Shown: positions 26,001 to 34,100 of the stretch, piece after piece
Numbering within the stretch: position 1 is the stretch's first letter
Layout: each line of letters opens with the position of its first letter
Origin: Sebastes aleutianus
Taxonomy: Eukaryota > Chordata > Actinopteri > Perciformes > Sebastidae
Assembly (NCBI GenBank): GCA_916700875.1
Contig: CAKAKS010000004.1
Location: 17,719,444-17,783,443 of the forward strand
Reading direction: 5' to 3'
DNA: 64,000 bases
Translations under genes and position numbers: made by a program
The notes under the pieces: generated by a model
The model's input: only the letters and a program-made list of their open reading frames with translations
Told to the model about the DNA's origin: nothing
The model's database searches: none

Positions 26001-29000
26001 CCGCCTCAACAAATTCAGCAGCTGCAACAACAACAGCAAAGGAACAATGCTGTGCAGAACCTAAACCGGCCTGGTGCTCCGATCCAGTCCAATCAGGTCC
26101 CCCAAAAGATCATACCTGTGACTCCCTCTGTGGGCCCTGGCCAGGCTCAGGCTCCGGCTCCGACTCAAGGACCTAAACCCGGGGCTAAAAGAACTGTGAT
26201 GCAGCGAGCCAAGAATTCTGGTTTCGAAGGCCAGCAGGTGCCACAGAAAGTCAGAGTCGTCAAACTTTCAGGAGCGGTGAGCATTTAATTTTTTATCCAA
26301 CACCTTCTTCTGTGTTTCGGTCCGACATTTATTTGATCCTCTTCAACAGATTTCACCCACGAGGGAAACGACAGTTTTGAAGTGAAATGCCACTGATTGG
26401 CTTCACACTGTCTATTTTGTAATCCAAAAGATATCTAACCTATGGGAATGACAAGGTGATGTCTGTGTCATTTTGGTAAAATTGATCTGTTAAGAGTTTC
26501 CTCTCTTAAGCTTTGGGAACTGGTATTTAAGACACAACGCACATCTTACCTTTAGAACACAGAAAGGCATTAAAGAGAGCAGTATGACATTTATCTGTAG
26601 AGTTGGGGACACCTCATCACTGCTCTTAAAGGTTGATATCCTCTTTTAAGGGCAGAAGAGTATTCTTTTAAAGATAGAGGGTAAAACAAGAATGACAGTA
26701 ACACCAACAAGTCCAGAATTACCACTGCCGGCTATTTTATACTAACTTGATAAGTTACTGCTGCGGCCTTAATTACACATTAATCTTTATTGAATAACCA
26801 CAAAGGCATGCATGTTAAACATTCATGCTTGTCACTGATGAGACGTGTTGGTGGGATGTGATAGTATTTTGAAATAAGCCGCTTTCCGACTCCATCCCAG
26901 AGGATCAAGCCACAGAGCCAAAATCGCAGGCTGGCTGCAGATGAAGATAACTGGGTGTCAGTGCGTTAATGGAAACCTGCGCAGAGCTATCTGATGTAGC
27001 GCATCTTGGAGAAAAAAGAGGAGTGGGATGTGAGGTGGAGAAGGAGAGATGGAAACAGAAAGAAACAGCTAAGGCCGTAGTGAAAAGAAGATTGTCTAGA
27101 TGCTCCCTCTTCCACATTGTTCTGCTGTCATCAGCGGGCTCTTGACAATGTTATCTCCTCCCTTCTCTTTTTTTCTTGCTCTCTCTCTTCCTCTCTGTCA
27201 TCCCTCGGTTGCTTTTTCCCATCAACCCATCTCTCAGGTGCGAGGCAACAAAAGAATGCCAATCCAAGACCCTTGTAATTAATCTTTTTTGGTTGAACGG
27301 GGAGGGGGGGCAACATAATACCTGTGTAAGAAAGTTGCCACTTTTGAGGATTTGGATTTGTATGGCTTAGGCACACAGATAAGAGGCAAATTATATTTTC
27401 ATCAGGGATAATACAAAGCAGCGCAAGACACAAAAGCCGGGGAGGAGAGGGGTGTAAGGGGGATGGGGTACACATCGAGCTGCTGTCGTTCCAGTGTAAT
27501 GCAGCTTAGCATTTGATGGGTGCAATCAGGAGCTGTGATTTCTATAGGAGGGATTAATCCATTTACTCTCGACTGGGGACAGGTCAGAGATATCGCCTCT
27601 TTTCTTCGCCTGTATTGATCTGTCACATCTCTCCGCAGAGTCGGGGAAGAGACGACCTTCAATTCTTCCCCGCATGTCAACAGAGTTGAGCTGTGACTTT
27701 ATTTGATAATGAGACCATCACCTTGTTGGGTTGATCTTTATTCCCCACAGCATGTCTGATAGGGATCCAGCGCCAATGCTGGCACTTTTTTCCCCTTTTG
27801 CTTTTGGAGATATGGCCTTGGTTTTCTCCCTGTTGTTCATAAACACTTTGCCTAAATGATCGACCAGTTATCGGTTGCGATATTCAGCATTTTTGCGATT
27901 ATAGGAATTGTTACATTTTTAATCTCGTTGCCGATAAAATGAATTAATTGAAAAATGTGCTACTTTGGCTCAGATACAGCCGGCTGACTGTAGTCACCAC
28001 TTTGTAGTCTCACTTAATGTCCCGCCCACAGCACTATCTGATTGGTTACACGTCACGGGTAATAGCCCATCAACACCACTGAAGGATACTGTTCGTCTGA
28101 TGGTCAAAGCTGCTCTGGTGAGGAAGCGGAGCATTCACACCAGATCAGGCGTTGCGGCGATTTTCCGCAGGGTTGTGCGGCGGTGGGGACAGTCACTGCA
28201 TCTGCACGACAATTACTGTCTTTTGTCCCCGCATGGCTGGGTTGTACAGCTCTGGATCGCCAGTTTCGTGATTGGCCACCACAGCGTGACGTTGGGTTGC
28301 GTTTTTTCCAAAGTTGATTCTGTTTCTAGTTTTCCGCCGCATGGCGCTGCATTTTTTCTGGCACCCCCTGCGGCAGCCCAAACGTACTATCCCTATTCCA
28401 AACGAATTGGGAGGACTTGCGTTTTCGCCACACTGCCGGATGTGGTGTGAATGCAGCTTAAGACAGCAGATATTGCTGAAGTTGCAATAAACATCACAAT
28501 CTTCTACTTCACTGATAAACCAGAGAATTTAAAATTAATGAAACAAGCTTACAGTCATTTAAACTAAGTTTTGTGTTGGAGTTTGTGTTATTCTCAATTT
28601 TGATTCTAAGATTTTTTCCTTGATTACTAATAATGGGTATCGGCTCTGGAAAAAAACAAACATATTGGTTAATCCGTATTGTGAATAGGATTGTGATGCC
28701 TGCAGATGAATGGAGTTAAAGGAATTTTGTGTTCTAAATTAGTGTTGTTCTCCATCATCCCTATGCAGAGTGGAAAGGGGCCAGTGGCAGCCGGCAGCCC
28801 AGTGCCGCAACAAGGCACCTGGCCGGCAACCCCGCCCAACGAGGCCGTGCAGAGGAAGGTTACCATGACGGGGCAGCAGCCGCAACAAGGACCAGGCGCA
28901 ACACCACCGGCTGGCCGAGGGGTCGTGGGCAACCCACAGCAAAACAGGGTATGTCATAAATGAACACACGCCGCCTTTATCTATGCTTTGGACACCAGCC

Positions 29001-31122
29001 ACCATTTCACCTAAAATATATATACACAGTATATTAATAGTGCAGACTTTGGGGTAATGGCAGTTCTAAAATAAAAGGAGCTGAAATGTCTCCTGTAAAG
29101 TTGTCCTATGCTGCTACCCTGGCATTCAGTAGACATACCAATCGAGCAGTAGTGGTAATAAGACAGGACAGTATGCCAGGTGCAGCAGTATTGACAAGCT
29201 GAAAGCAGTGTAACACGGGGGGCTACACAAGGTCCCCTGGCCTCTCTGCACGCCTGTCACCACCAGGCTGCTGTCACAGTTACCATACTCACTGACGCTG
29301 ACAGGGTAAGGCAGTCACCATAACGCTTGCATGGCTCCTCTGTCTTAGGCTCCCCCGCCCCCAACACACACACATATTCCCTCTACCTCCTCTCTTCTCT
29401 TTTCGGGGTCTCTCCCTCCTCCTCCTCCTCCTCCTCTTCCTCTGCAGCTGAAGAAACATACCTCTCACTCTCAAGCTCAAATGAAGATATGCCATGCCAC
29501 ATGCATCATGTTCTGACGTTGATGTTCTATGTAGAAATATGATAAGTCAATCGTGTGAAAGCTTGGCGTGTCTGAGAGGAGCGAGAGGAAAACATAGCGT
29601 TTTTTAAATGTGCTGAGAAGCAGTATAGCTCCTCTCCACATGGTTGAATGCGAGATTAAAACATCAACATGCCTGTGTAAGCAGTGAGAGCTTCAGTCTT
29701 GTGTTTCCGCCCGCCGCCTTTTCTCCCAACCCTTCCCCGAATTTTTTTTTACCACATGTGGGCAATTTTTCTCACACCTGCCGTCGGTGCAGGTTGTCGT
29801 GTCGGGCCGGGGCCGAGGTAGAGGGGTTGGTCAGACGGGTCGAGGTCGTCCGATGGCCACCAGACAGAGCCAAAGAGAAACAGAGAGCGAACGCTGCACT
29901 GTGTCCATTGAGGGCCTCTCCTCATCCACAACTGACGTTCAACTGCAGAATCTTCTCCGGTCCATCGGCCCCATAGAGGTAGGTACAAAGTTTCATACTT
30001 TAATGTATTAAAGTACCTTTCGTATTACTTAATGTGCTTGTAAAGCATCCAGTTTGTGTAAAGTGTAACCTCGTGATGGAAACTTAAAACGTAGATATGT
30101 ACTTGCACCCACCAGAGAGGCAGTAATGAAATGTTCGTAGTGTGATCCCATAGCGCCCTCTGTCGTAGTGATTAGGTAGGTAGAGAAAGTGAATGAATAG
30201 ATCAATTTCCCTACACCACCCCCACTCCCTCTTGTGGATAAGGAGAGAATCTAATTTTCACTGAAGATATTTTGGCTTGTCACAGCAGGAAAAACACAGG
30301 TGTAAATAATGAAATTAATTAATGATGGCTATTGTGCATGCTTCACTGAAACAGAGCCATCGTTAGTGTTATTAGTTACACTTGGGATTTTTTCCTACTA
30401 TGACAAGTCAAAAGGTCTGCTGTGAGAAAGGCCTAATTGTATTTCACTATTTCGGTTTATTGCAGATGTTCAAAATGATGCCCCAGCAGAGGAAAGCAAT
30501 CGCCACATTTTCCAGTCCCCAACATGCAGAAAATTTTCAAATGAGCTTCCATAGGTAATCAATATTCCCTCTTTTCATCATCTTTATAGAGATACCATTT
30601 AAACGGTTACATACTGTAGTTGGTAGCCTTTAAATTTTGCCAACGTGATGGTCATGGAATAGAAGGGGCGAAGTCCCGCCATGGGACGTTATTTCGGATA
30701 AAAAAATATATATACGTAGTTAACGGAGAGAGACAAATATTTTTTTTGATCCCGTTTGAATTGCACCATGAATCACACATATGATGTTTGTCAATTTAAA
30801 ACATAATTTTGCAAGTCAAAGTCTCAGTTTGTTGTAGGTTTTGTCGTAGCATTTAGTTTTGTGTGAAACAGCTCAGTGAACTACATCTCTCATCTCACAC
30901 AATATGCTTATATACTTAATATTCTTTATGAAATAAGGTCCCATGGTGGTCCACCGTAAGGGGCGGGACTTTGCCTCTCTATTTAGCTGCTGTACATATT
31001 GTACGACATAAGTGTTTATTGGTATCTTTGCCCCTGAGACGATGGCTCAAACCTTATCACAATTACTACACAGGCACATGATTGATTTGTCCCACATTGA
31101 TGTGACGCTGGTTGATGGATGA
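4049..31122 (+). CDS. rbm33: RNA-binding motif protein 33 (19 coding exons)
   Basis: Complete spliced gene. Exons: 4049-4067, 9838-9916, 10645-10693, 11104-11177, 11323-11626, 13886-14020, 15221-15389, 15540-15769, 17156-17477, 18528-18589, 22026-22155, 22566-22921, 23524-23787, 23998-24282, 25461-26276, 28769-28948, 29793-29978, 30466-30554, 31074-31122. They sum to 3798 nt, 1265 residues plus TGA; every junction is GT-AG and in frame. Layout: acidic N-terminus (~1-260), RGG/GAR-like stretch (~298-335), Pro/Gln/His-rich middle (~354-760), charged helical segment (~827-875), Gln-rich tract (~895-960), GRGRG segment (~1163-1178) and RRM-like C-terminus (~1194-1265). The order and many blocks match vertebrate RBM33 (human about 1170 residues). 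The family is nuclear, binds RNA, and has been linked to export of GC-rich transcripts and to ALKBH5-dependent m6A removal (established knowledge). Teleosts can have two paralogues; which one this is was not resolved. Confidence 0.96.
4098..4510. repeat. TTAGC/GCTAA word-rich tract in rbm33 intron 1
   Basis: Many copies of GCTAA, TTAGC, GCTAGC and TAGCATT in both orientations, for example GAGCTAACACTAGCATT twice around 4270-4305. The palindromic words make the tract locally self-complementary. It begins 30 bp after the exon 1 donor. Confidence 0.7.
4812..7612. repeat. About 1.1-kb tandem repeat array with internal inversions
   Basis: A block starting near GGGACACYAGTATATGAYG recurs at 4812, 5939 and 7035 (spacing ~1.1 kb). 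A second block starting AATACGTGCAACAGAA recurs at about 5788, 6885 and 7466. Within each unit, modules such as AACAACATATCCAGGC, TGCATGATGTAAATATT and GGTAAATATGGCTTGGTC appear several times in both orientations, so the array is also full of hairpins. It lies wholly within rbm33 intron 1. Confidence 0.85.
7684..8960. repeat. Dispersed repeat split across intron 1
   Basis: The left part (7684-7800) and right part (~8905-8970) match, in order, the left and right halves of a compact ~160-bp sequence in rbm33 intron 17 (30,280-30,445), for example TATTGTGCATGC on the left and CTATGACAAGTCAA on the right. The 1.1 kb between them is therefore either an insertion or the internal part of a longer element. 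A perfect 8-bp-stem hairpin (ACAGTGGC, 8004-8025) lies inside. Confidence 0.5.
8961..9837. other. End of rbm33 intron 1, nothing recognised
   Basis: Intronic AT-rich sequence leading to the exon 2 acceptor. Confidence 0.5.
9838..9916 (+). CDS. rbm33: rbm33 coding exon 2
   Basis: Follows a TTTTGCAG acceptor. Encodes the conserved FDEYDKPGAERSRRRRGEDD block (residues ~7-33), a family hallmark near the N-terminus. It is separated from exon 1 by a 5.8-kb repeat-rich intron. Confidence 0.93.
9917..11103. other. rbm33 introns 2 and 3, nothing recognised
   Basis: Apart from exon 3 (10,645-10,693) this is intronic. No repeat with clear ends or non-coding RNA was recognised. Confidence 0.5.
10645..10693 (+). 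CDS. rbm33: rbm33 coding exon 3
   Basis: Short 49-nt exon encoding SDLEEDLLGEDWLSGKK. The DLLGEDxLSGKK block is shared with mammalian RBM33. Donor GTAAGA. Confidence 0.93.
11104..11177 (+). CDS. rbm33: rbm33 coding exon 4
   Basis: Encodes NPSEMSDEELNDDLLQSDEE and a few more residues. The SDEELNDDLLQSD motif is a recognisable RBM33 signature. Donor GTAAGC. Confidence 0.94.
11323..11626 (+). CDS. rbm33: rbm33 coding exon 5
   Basis: 304 nt encoding residues ~75-175, acidic and Tyr/Gln-rich with VYTQEY, EDQMDY and the conserved DEVLDIQINEPLD near its end. Acceptor TTTTCAG, donor GTGAGT. Confidence 0.94.
11672..11699. repeat. CA microsatellite in rbm33 intron 5
   Basis: Interrupted (CA)n starting 46 nt after the exon 5 donor. 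Confidence 0.85.
11700..12698. other. rbm33 intron 5, largely unique
   Basis: No transposon ends recognised. The sequence is less AT-rich than its surroundings and could be partly conserved, but no specific element can be named. Confidence 0.35.
12699..13065. mobile_element. Non-autonomous hAT-like element (family R1)
   Basis: Termini TAGGGCCGCAAC (left) and, reverse-complemented, TAGAGCTGCAAC (right), flanked by an 8-bp target duplication CTCCCATA/CTCCTATA with one mismatch. Interior has multiple ATTAAT/AATTAATT words and an (AT)n run at ~12,899-12,916. A second copy with the opposite interior orientation is at 20,054-20,907. Confidence 0.85.
13066..13885. other. Remainder of rbm33 intron 5
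   Basis: Non-coding with a short (AT)n at ~13,693-13,710. No gene was seen. Confidence 0.45.
13886..14020 (+). CDS. rbm33: rbm33 coding exon 6
   Basis: 135 nt (45 codons, phase 0 on both sides) encoding a Glu/Gln-rich acidic segment. Because it is a multiple of three it could be skipped without a frameshift. The acceptor has an unusually short pyrimidine stretch (ATCTTTAAAG), the weakest in the gene. Confidence 0.85.
14112..14915. mobile_element. Non-autonomous hAT element with perfect 8-bp TSD
   Basis: Starts TAGGGATGTCA and ends TGACATCCCTA (11-bp inverted termini), flanked on both sides by the identical octamer GGGTGCAG (14,104-14,111 and 14,916-14,923). The 804-bp interior encodes no transposase. 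It sits in rbm33 intron 6. Confidence 0.92.
15221..15389 (+). CDS. rbm33: rbm33 coding exon 7
   Basis: Encodes an acidic run followed by EESGRIRFKSERKDG and NRRNIPETL. The ESGRxRFKxERK and RRNIPETLE blocks are conserved in vertebrate RBM33. Confidence 0.94.
15540..15769 (+). CDS. rbm33: rbm33 coding exon 8, RGG-rich
   Basis: Encodes residues ~277-353. It begins with the conserved ELSEKAKQDLMEFEEQER helix and then has a Gly/Arg-rich tract including GRGMRGGMRGGRGRGG, a typical GAR/RGG RNA-binding and arginine-methylation substrate pattern. From memory this tract is longer than in mammals. Confidence 0.93.
15770..17155. other. rbm33 intron 8
   Basis: Non-coding. The stretch 16,800-16,840 (ATTGTTGATTTATC...GGTGCATCCCTG) resembles a MITE end, but its partner was not found. 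Otherwise AT-rich with short AT repeats near 16,855 and 16,905. Confidence 0.4.
17156..17477 (+). CDS. rbm33: rbm33 coding exon 9, NAGNAG acceptor
   Basis: Pro/Gln/His-rich exon whose last part encodes the conserved PQPKNIHINPHF block. The acceptor is tandem (ATTAGCAG), so the exon can start at 17156 or 17159; either keeps frame and adds or removes one Gln. Confidence 0.92.
17478..18527. other. rbm33 intron 9 with TG microsatellite
   Basis: Contains a (TG)n run at ~17,973-17,992, a shorter one near 18,083, and a long CT-rich tract (18,417-18,525) that serves as the polypyrimidine tract of exon 10. Confidence 0.7.
18528..18589 (+). CDS. rbm33: rbm33 coding exon 10
   Basis: 62 nt encoding VPLMPPAQSQPRPAVGPQRF plus Pro. 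The QPRPAVGPQRFP motif is almost identical to that in mammals. A strong CT-repeat pyrimidine tract lies upstream. Confidence 0.95.
18740..19950. promoter_or_regulatory. Candidate conserved non-coding block in rbm33 intron 10
   Basis: About 1.2 kb free of recognisable repeats and dense in homeodomain and POU-like words: TATGCAAATTAG (19,312-19,323), CCAATTAACGG, ATTAATCTCGG, TTTAATTGTT and TGATTACTCATGATTATCAT. This composition is typical of vertebrate developmental enhancers, and shha lies downstream. Enhancer function and target are inference. Confidence 0.4.
19976..20006. repeat. TA microsatellite
   Basis: Uninterrupted (TA)n of about 30 bp in rbm33 intron 10. Confidence 0.9.
20054..20907. 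mobile_element. Second R1 hAT-like element, interrupted by an insertion
   Basis: Left terminus TAGAGATGCAAC and right terminus GTTGCAACCCTA, flanked by ATCAAATT/ATTAAATT (8-bp duplication, one mismatch). Internal segments match the 12,699-13,065 copy in reverse, for example TCTGATTCCAGCTTCTTAAA. Bases ~20,125-20,625 have no counterpart in that copy and are a later insertion. Confidence 0.85.
20125..20625. mobile_element. Insertion inside the R1 element
   Basis: Begins TCAAGATTCTTTATTTGTC and ends near GCAGTCTTATGGCCTGCGGG. These sequences are familiar from fish retrotransposon tails, but I cannot assign a family. The interior is rich in TATATAC and GTAGTA words. Confidence 0.55.
21090..22010. 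promoter_or_regulatory. Second candidate conserved non-coding block, intron 10
   Basis: Repeat-free, balanced base composition, with TAATGCGCATGCAATGAG, GCATGCATATTGATG, AGCATTAATGCAGG and CAATTACAAGCGC words just upstream of exon 11. Developmental enhancer or splicing-linked conservation are both possible; cross-species alignment is decisive. Confidence 0.4.
22026..22155 (+). CDS. rbm33: rbm33 coding exon 11
   Basis: Encodes GPGDFQQHMSGNFGQPQRPP and a second Pro/Gln-rich half ending DREPLFMGG, matching the DRDPFFLG block of mammalian RBM33. TTTCCCAG acceptor, GTGAGT donor. Confidence 0.92.
22156..22565. other. rbm33 intron 11, nothing recognised
   Basis: Short intron without recognisable elements. 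Confidence 0.5.
22566..22921 (+). CDS. rbm33: rbm33 coding exon 12
   Basis: Encodes a Pro/Gln/Gly-rich segment (residues ~525-643) with a seven-Gln run, the conserved GPAFNQPGQ, and RPFMGPRQPFGQQGN. The acceptor after CACACAG was chosen because using the AG two bases later would shift the frame. Confidence 0.92.
22922..23523. other. rbm33 intron 12, nothing recognised
   Basis: AT-rich intron with no identifiable element. Confidence 0.5.
23524..23787 (+). CDS. rbm33: rbm33 coding exon 13
   Basis: 88 codons rich in His, Gln and Pro (HQPMHQQQQHHRQE and similar), low complexity like the corresponding mammalian region. Phase 0 on both sides. Confidence 0.92.
23998..24282 (+). CDS. rbm33: rbm33 coding exon 14
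   Basis: 95 codons beginning NTPISKQMQQRNSNLRELPV. The RNSNLRELPxAP motif is conserved in the family. It ends with a short GGRGRGQ segment and Ser/Thr/Pro-rich sequence. Confidence 0.93.
24385..25114. mobile_element. Degenerate non-autonomous hAT-like element
   Basis: Left terminus TAGGGCTGTCAA. The right end reads GCGTTAACGCGCTATTAG, then TTGAAAGCTTTA, a decayed mirror of the left end. Flanking octamers TTTTTTTA and GTTTTTTA differ at one base. The left CGATTAATTGC and right GTTAACGC words are typical of a very common fish family. No transposase. In rbm33 intron 14. Confidence 0.75.
25115..25460. other. End of rbm33 intron 14, nothing recognised
   Basis: Unique-looking intronic sequence leading to the exon 15 acceptor. 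Confidence 0.45.
25461..26276 (+). CDS. rbm33: rbm33 coding exon 15, largest exon
   Basis: 816 nt (272 codons). It starts with DPDEDEETRQYRLKIEEQKR, a charged segment continuing to about residue 875 that is predicted helical or coiled coil and is the best conserved block of RBM33 outside the C-terminus. A long Gln-rich tract follows, then GAKRTVMQR and VPQKVRVVKLSGA, both conserved. Length polymorphism in the CAA/CAG runs is likely. Confidence 0.95.
26400..27720. promoter_or_regulatory. Candidate conserved non-coding region, intron 15
   Basis: Repeat-poor, with a perfect GGATTAATCC palindrome at 27,551-27,560, the classical paired OTX/bicoid-class homeodomain site, and several CT-rich tracts. 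Function is inferred from motif content only. Confidence 0.35.
27857..28680. mobile_element. MITE-like outer element in rbm33 intron 15
   Basis: Starts around GACCAGTTATCGG and ends around GGGTATCGGCTCTGG then CATATTGGTTAATC, pairs of TATCGG-bearing ends typical of a fish family. Exact ends and target duplication could not be fixed. A second element (28,131-28,454) lies inside it. Confidence 0.5.
28131..28454. mobile_element. Nested MITE with GCATTCACACCA termini
   Basis: Left end GCATTCACACCAGATCAGGC and right end reverse-complementing to GCATTCACACCACATCCGGC, an imperfect inverted terminus of about 30 bp. The 324-bp interior is GC-richer than its host and encodes no transposase. Superfamily not assigned. 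Confidence 0.8.
28769..28948 (+). CDS. rbm33: rbm33 coding exon 16
   Basis: 60 codons, Pro/Gly/Gln-rich, with RKVTMTG matching the RKVTLTRG block of mammals. It follows a 2.5-kb intron that contains a nested MITE. Confidence 0.9.
28949..29792. other. rbm33 intron 16
   Basis: Non-coding, with a (CCT)n run at ~29,414-29,440. No transposon ends recognised. Confidence 0.5.
29793..29978 (+). CDS. rbm33: rbm33 coding exon 17, start of RRM-like domain
   Basis: Encodes a GRGRGRG-containing linker, then CTVSIEGLSSSTTDVQLQNL, the first strand (RNP2-like VSIEGL) and first helix of the C-terminal RRM-like domain. Very close to the mammalian sequence. Confidence 0.95.
30280..30445. repeat. Compact copy of an intron 1 dispersed repeat
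   Basis: Shares TATTGTGCATGC and CTATGACAAGTCAA blocks, in the same order, with 7684-8960. Here they lie within 160 bp and end 20 bp before the exon 18 acceptor. Confidence 0.55.
30466..30554 (+). CDS. rbm33: rbm33 coding exon 18
   Basis: Encodes MFKMMPQQRKAIATFSSPQH and the helix that follows. KAIATF occupies the RNP1 position but lacks the usual aromatic pair, so the RRM is divergent, as in mammals. Confidence 0.94.
30660..30983. mobile_element. MITE with AAAGTCCCGCC termini in rbm33 intron 18
   Basis: Left end AGAAGGGGCGAAGTCCCGCC; right end reverse-complements to AGAGAGGCAAAGTCCCGCCC. Both are followed inward by CATGGGAC(G/C)TTATTTC. About 320 bp, non-coding, and fills most of this 519-bp intron. 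Confidence 0.8.
31074..31122 (+). CDS. rbm33: rbm33 last coding exon
   Basis: Encodes HMIDLSHIDVTLVDG followed by TGA. The HMIDLSHIxVxL end matches the C-terminus of vertebrate RBM33, which confirms the stop. Confidence 0.95.
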
Positions 31123-34100
31123 GGAGCGCAATAGAGCCAGGGAGTCCCGTTACAAGGAGTCACCTTCTCCCAACGTGGGAGCCTCTCTCGTGCACAGCTC
31201 CAACCTGGCGTAGGAATACTTCCTCAGCGCTTTGGGGGTCACACACAGTCGACATCTCTGCACAGAAGCGTCATTCATCTCCTCAACAACTTGGAACAGT
31301 GAACATTAGCTGCGAGCATGCCTTTTTTTTTTTGACTTTACCAATTGTCCATTGTTGTAAAATGGCACTGGAGAGACACTGGACAGTTAATCCTACTTTG
31401 ACGTAGTTTGTGATGTTTTGTGCATCTTACACGGACACTAAGTAGAACTTATCATGGGATAATGGTTGCTCCCCTCCTAAATTAGGTTAATTATTAAAAC
31501 AAACACCTAAACCTTGTAGAGTAATTCTGATATGACCACTTCATAGTTTATTAGTTTGCGGCTCGCCGTTTGGTTCGGTGCAGGAAATGGTTGTGGCAGA
31601 CTGAGGCCAGCCTCTTCACATAGCAGTGTTTCTCCCCCCCTGTAGATGGCAGTATTTCATCAGTAATGGTGCTTCATGTTCTTCCAAACTTTCAGGTAGA
31701 GATGAGTCTCCTAGCTGTTTTTGGGTGAATGGCACGATCTAGTGGAGAACTTGTATACAGGCACAGAGGTTTAACATTTGACACGTAGCAGTGACTACTG
31801 TGACCAAATTGGCATCGGATGTAAAACGTTTTTTTCTAAATTCCCAATGGTTTTAGGAAGTGTAAATGTTGTGACTCTTGTGTATATTTTGTGGTGCTTT
31901 TCAGTTTTGAGTGCAGCTTCTGGGACAGATTGTTCAGACCATCTCTAGTTCGGGTTAGTCAGTTCGGTCATTCGGCGTTGTTGTCCTTGTTCTAAATATT
32001 GTTAGATATTTTAACTGTTACCTGGAATCCCTTTTGGAATAACCTTCATTGCATTTTGGATGCATATTTTAGTTGTATGTCTGATTATGGAGTAGTAAGA
32101 TTTAGGTTTATAATCTGTGCTGAGTGTGCTTTTAGGGAATGAGTATGTAAGATGTTTTTTTGAGTTGTTTTTTTACAATTGTATATTGTTTGGGAGATTT
32201 AATATTCGTCATATATTTGGTACGTCAGGATACATTTCTGTGAATTTTTTGCTAGGATATACATTAGGCTTCCTCCGTTCTGGTATAATTGAATCTGCGT
32301 GACTATCAGTTGATAATTTGGTGCCTTATCATTGAGCTGCGTGTTGTATCTGGAATGGAAATTTGAACGGTTTGCCTTCACACTGAGCTGATAACAGATG
32401 TCTGGCCGTAGAGCAGAAAAGTAATTCACTGTATTACTTTGCCCCTTAAATTGAATCCCCCTTAATATAATAAAGACATCCTAAATCACATTGATCGTAC
32501 ATAAAGTTAAATTTCTTCATGAGAATTTCTAAGTACAATCTCTGATATATTTTAATTTTATTTGAGCATGTGCCCTTGTTTGGGGAATGCTACTACGTCA
32601 CTGAAATCCTTCAATTTTCTAAATATTTAATTTCCGTGTCTGGCTCTCAGTTTGATTTTATGACATCGTTATTAGACTAAATAAAGCAACGAAGGCTCAT
32701 TTACTTTTTCCATAATTCCATGATTTTTTTCCCTTCATCACACAACATTTTTTTGTCTATCCCGGGTTTAAAGTTAAACAAAAACAGTTATTTTAAATAT
32801 TAAGACGTTGTTACGCGTGTTAACTAATAATTGAAGTGACTCTCGTGTACATTATTCACAGGAATGTGACAAAGGAAGCCGAGGGGGCAACCATTATCTA
32901 TGTAGTGATCATGTACATACGTAGACCAGAACTTTCTCTCAATATTCATCCTGTTGAATTTTTTTTTTGTTGTATCAAGTTAAAACATTTTTATATGTAA
33001 GGATATGCTGATGTGTCCAGACATAAATCATTTTACTAGTGTTTTGTTTCTAATTTAGAGCCAAAATGAAGAATGACTGGACCACATTTCTGTTTATAAA
33101 ACATTTGACAAAAAGTTTAAGGGAAAATAAAAACATGGCCAATATACCGTGAACATGCAGGTATGTGAAGCCGGTTAAACTTTAGCCCAAAGATGTGTGT
33201 GATGTCCATCTGTCTGGTGCCTTTTACGATGAATAATCTTTCTTATTTTTGCTGCAATTTATTAATTTATACTTTACGTATTCTGTAAGTTCCTGGGTAT
33301 TCAACGTGCAACATATCGCATATACTTTAAAAACACTTTTTAAACACCTTGTATGGCAAGAAATACTACGTCATATAGATTTAGGGGGATGCCACTGAAT
33401 TTTGGCATTGAAATGATTTGCTTCATAGCCGAAAACACAAGAATTTGTCCTGCCCCTTTAACTGTGATGTCATACTAATGTTCAGCTCCCTACAGCCCTG
33501 ACGTGCTAGAGGTAACGCAATAGGCAAAGACTTTTAAACTATTTCACTGGATTTGACTGAAACAAAGATAATTTTGAGGGTCTATTATTTACTGTTAGTA
33601 AATCAACTCCTGGCTGTGCATCTGGATGACATCACAGATTACGTTCTTGGTTCTCTGGTTTTAAGACTTGGGAAAGAGTTGTTCATGTTCACAACTACGT
33701 ATTGGCCTCTGTCCTTGTCTGCATGTGTGAATCAAATTCATAAATTTAGTGGTATTTCCCTTAAATTACTTGAAGTAAGTCAAACTCCACAAAAAGTTTT
33801 AGAATAAGCTGCACATTCGTGATTCTTGCCAGCAAAGGTCACTTAATTCTCAACATGCTTGAAGTATCCAAAGTGTTGGGACAAACGGGGTGTTTGAAAA
33901 TAACTCCTTCTTCTTGTGAAACTTGAGGTTCCACGGTTCTAAGTCTTTTTTTGTATGTTGTACAGTTGTTCTAAACTGTCTTCTTTATGTTTTTATTCCT
34001 TTTTGTTTTGAGTTGAACTGATGTAGAGGTTTTTGTTCCCTAACAATGTGTATTTAATGTCTTTCATGTTGTGGGTTACACTTGATTTTTAGTGCTATGG

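Noticed and set aside
27965..28450. 161-codon open frame in rbm33 intron 15
   Set aside because: Lies across a nested MITE with inverted ends; no protein domain recognised and no splice link to rbm33.
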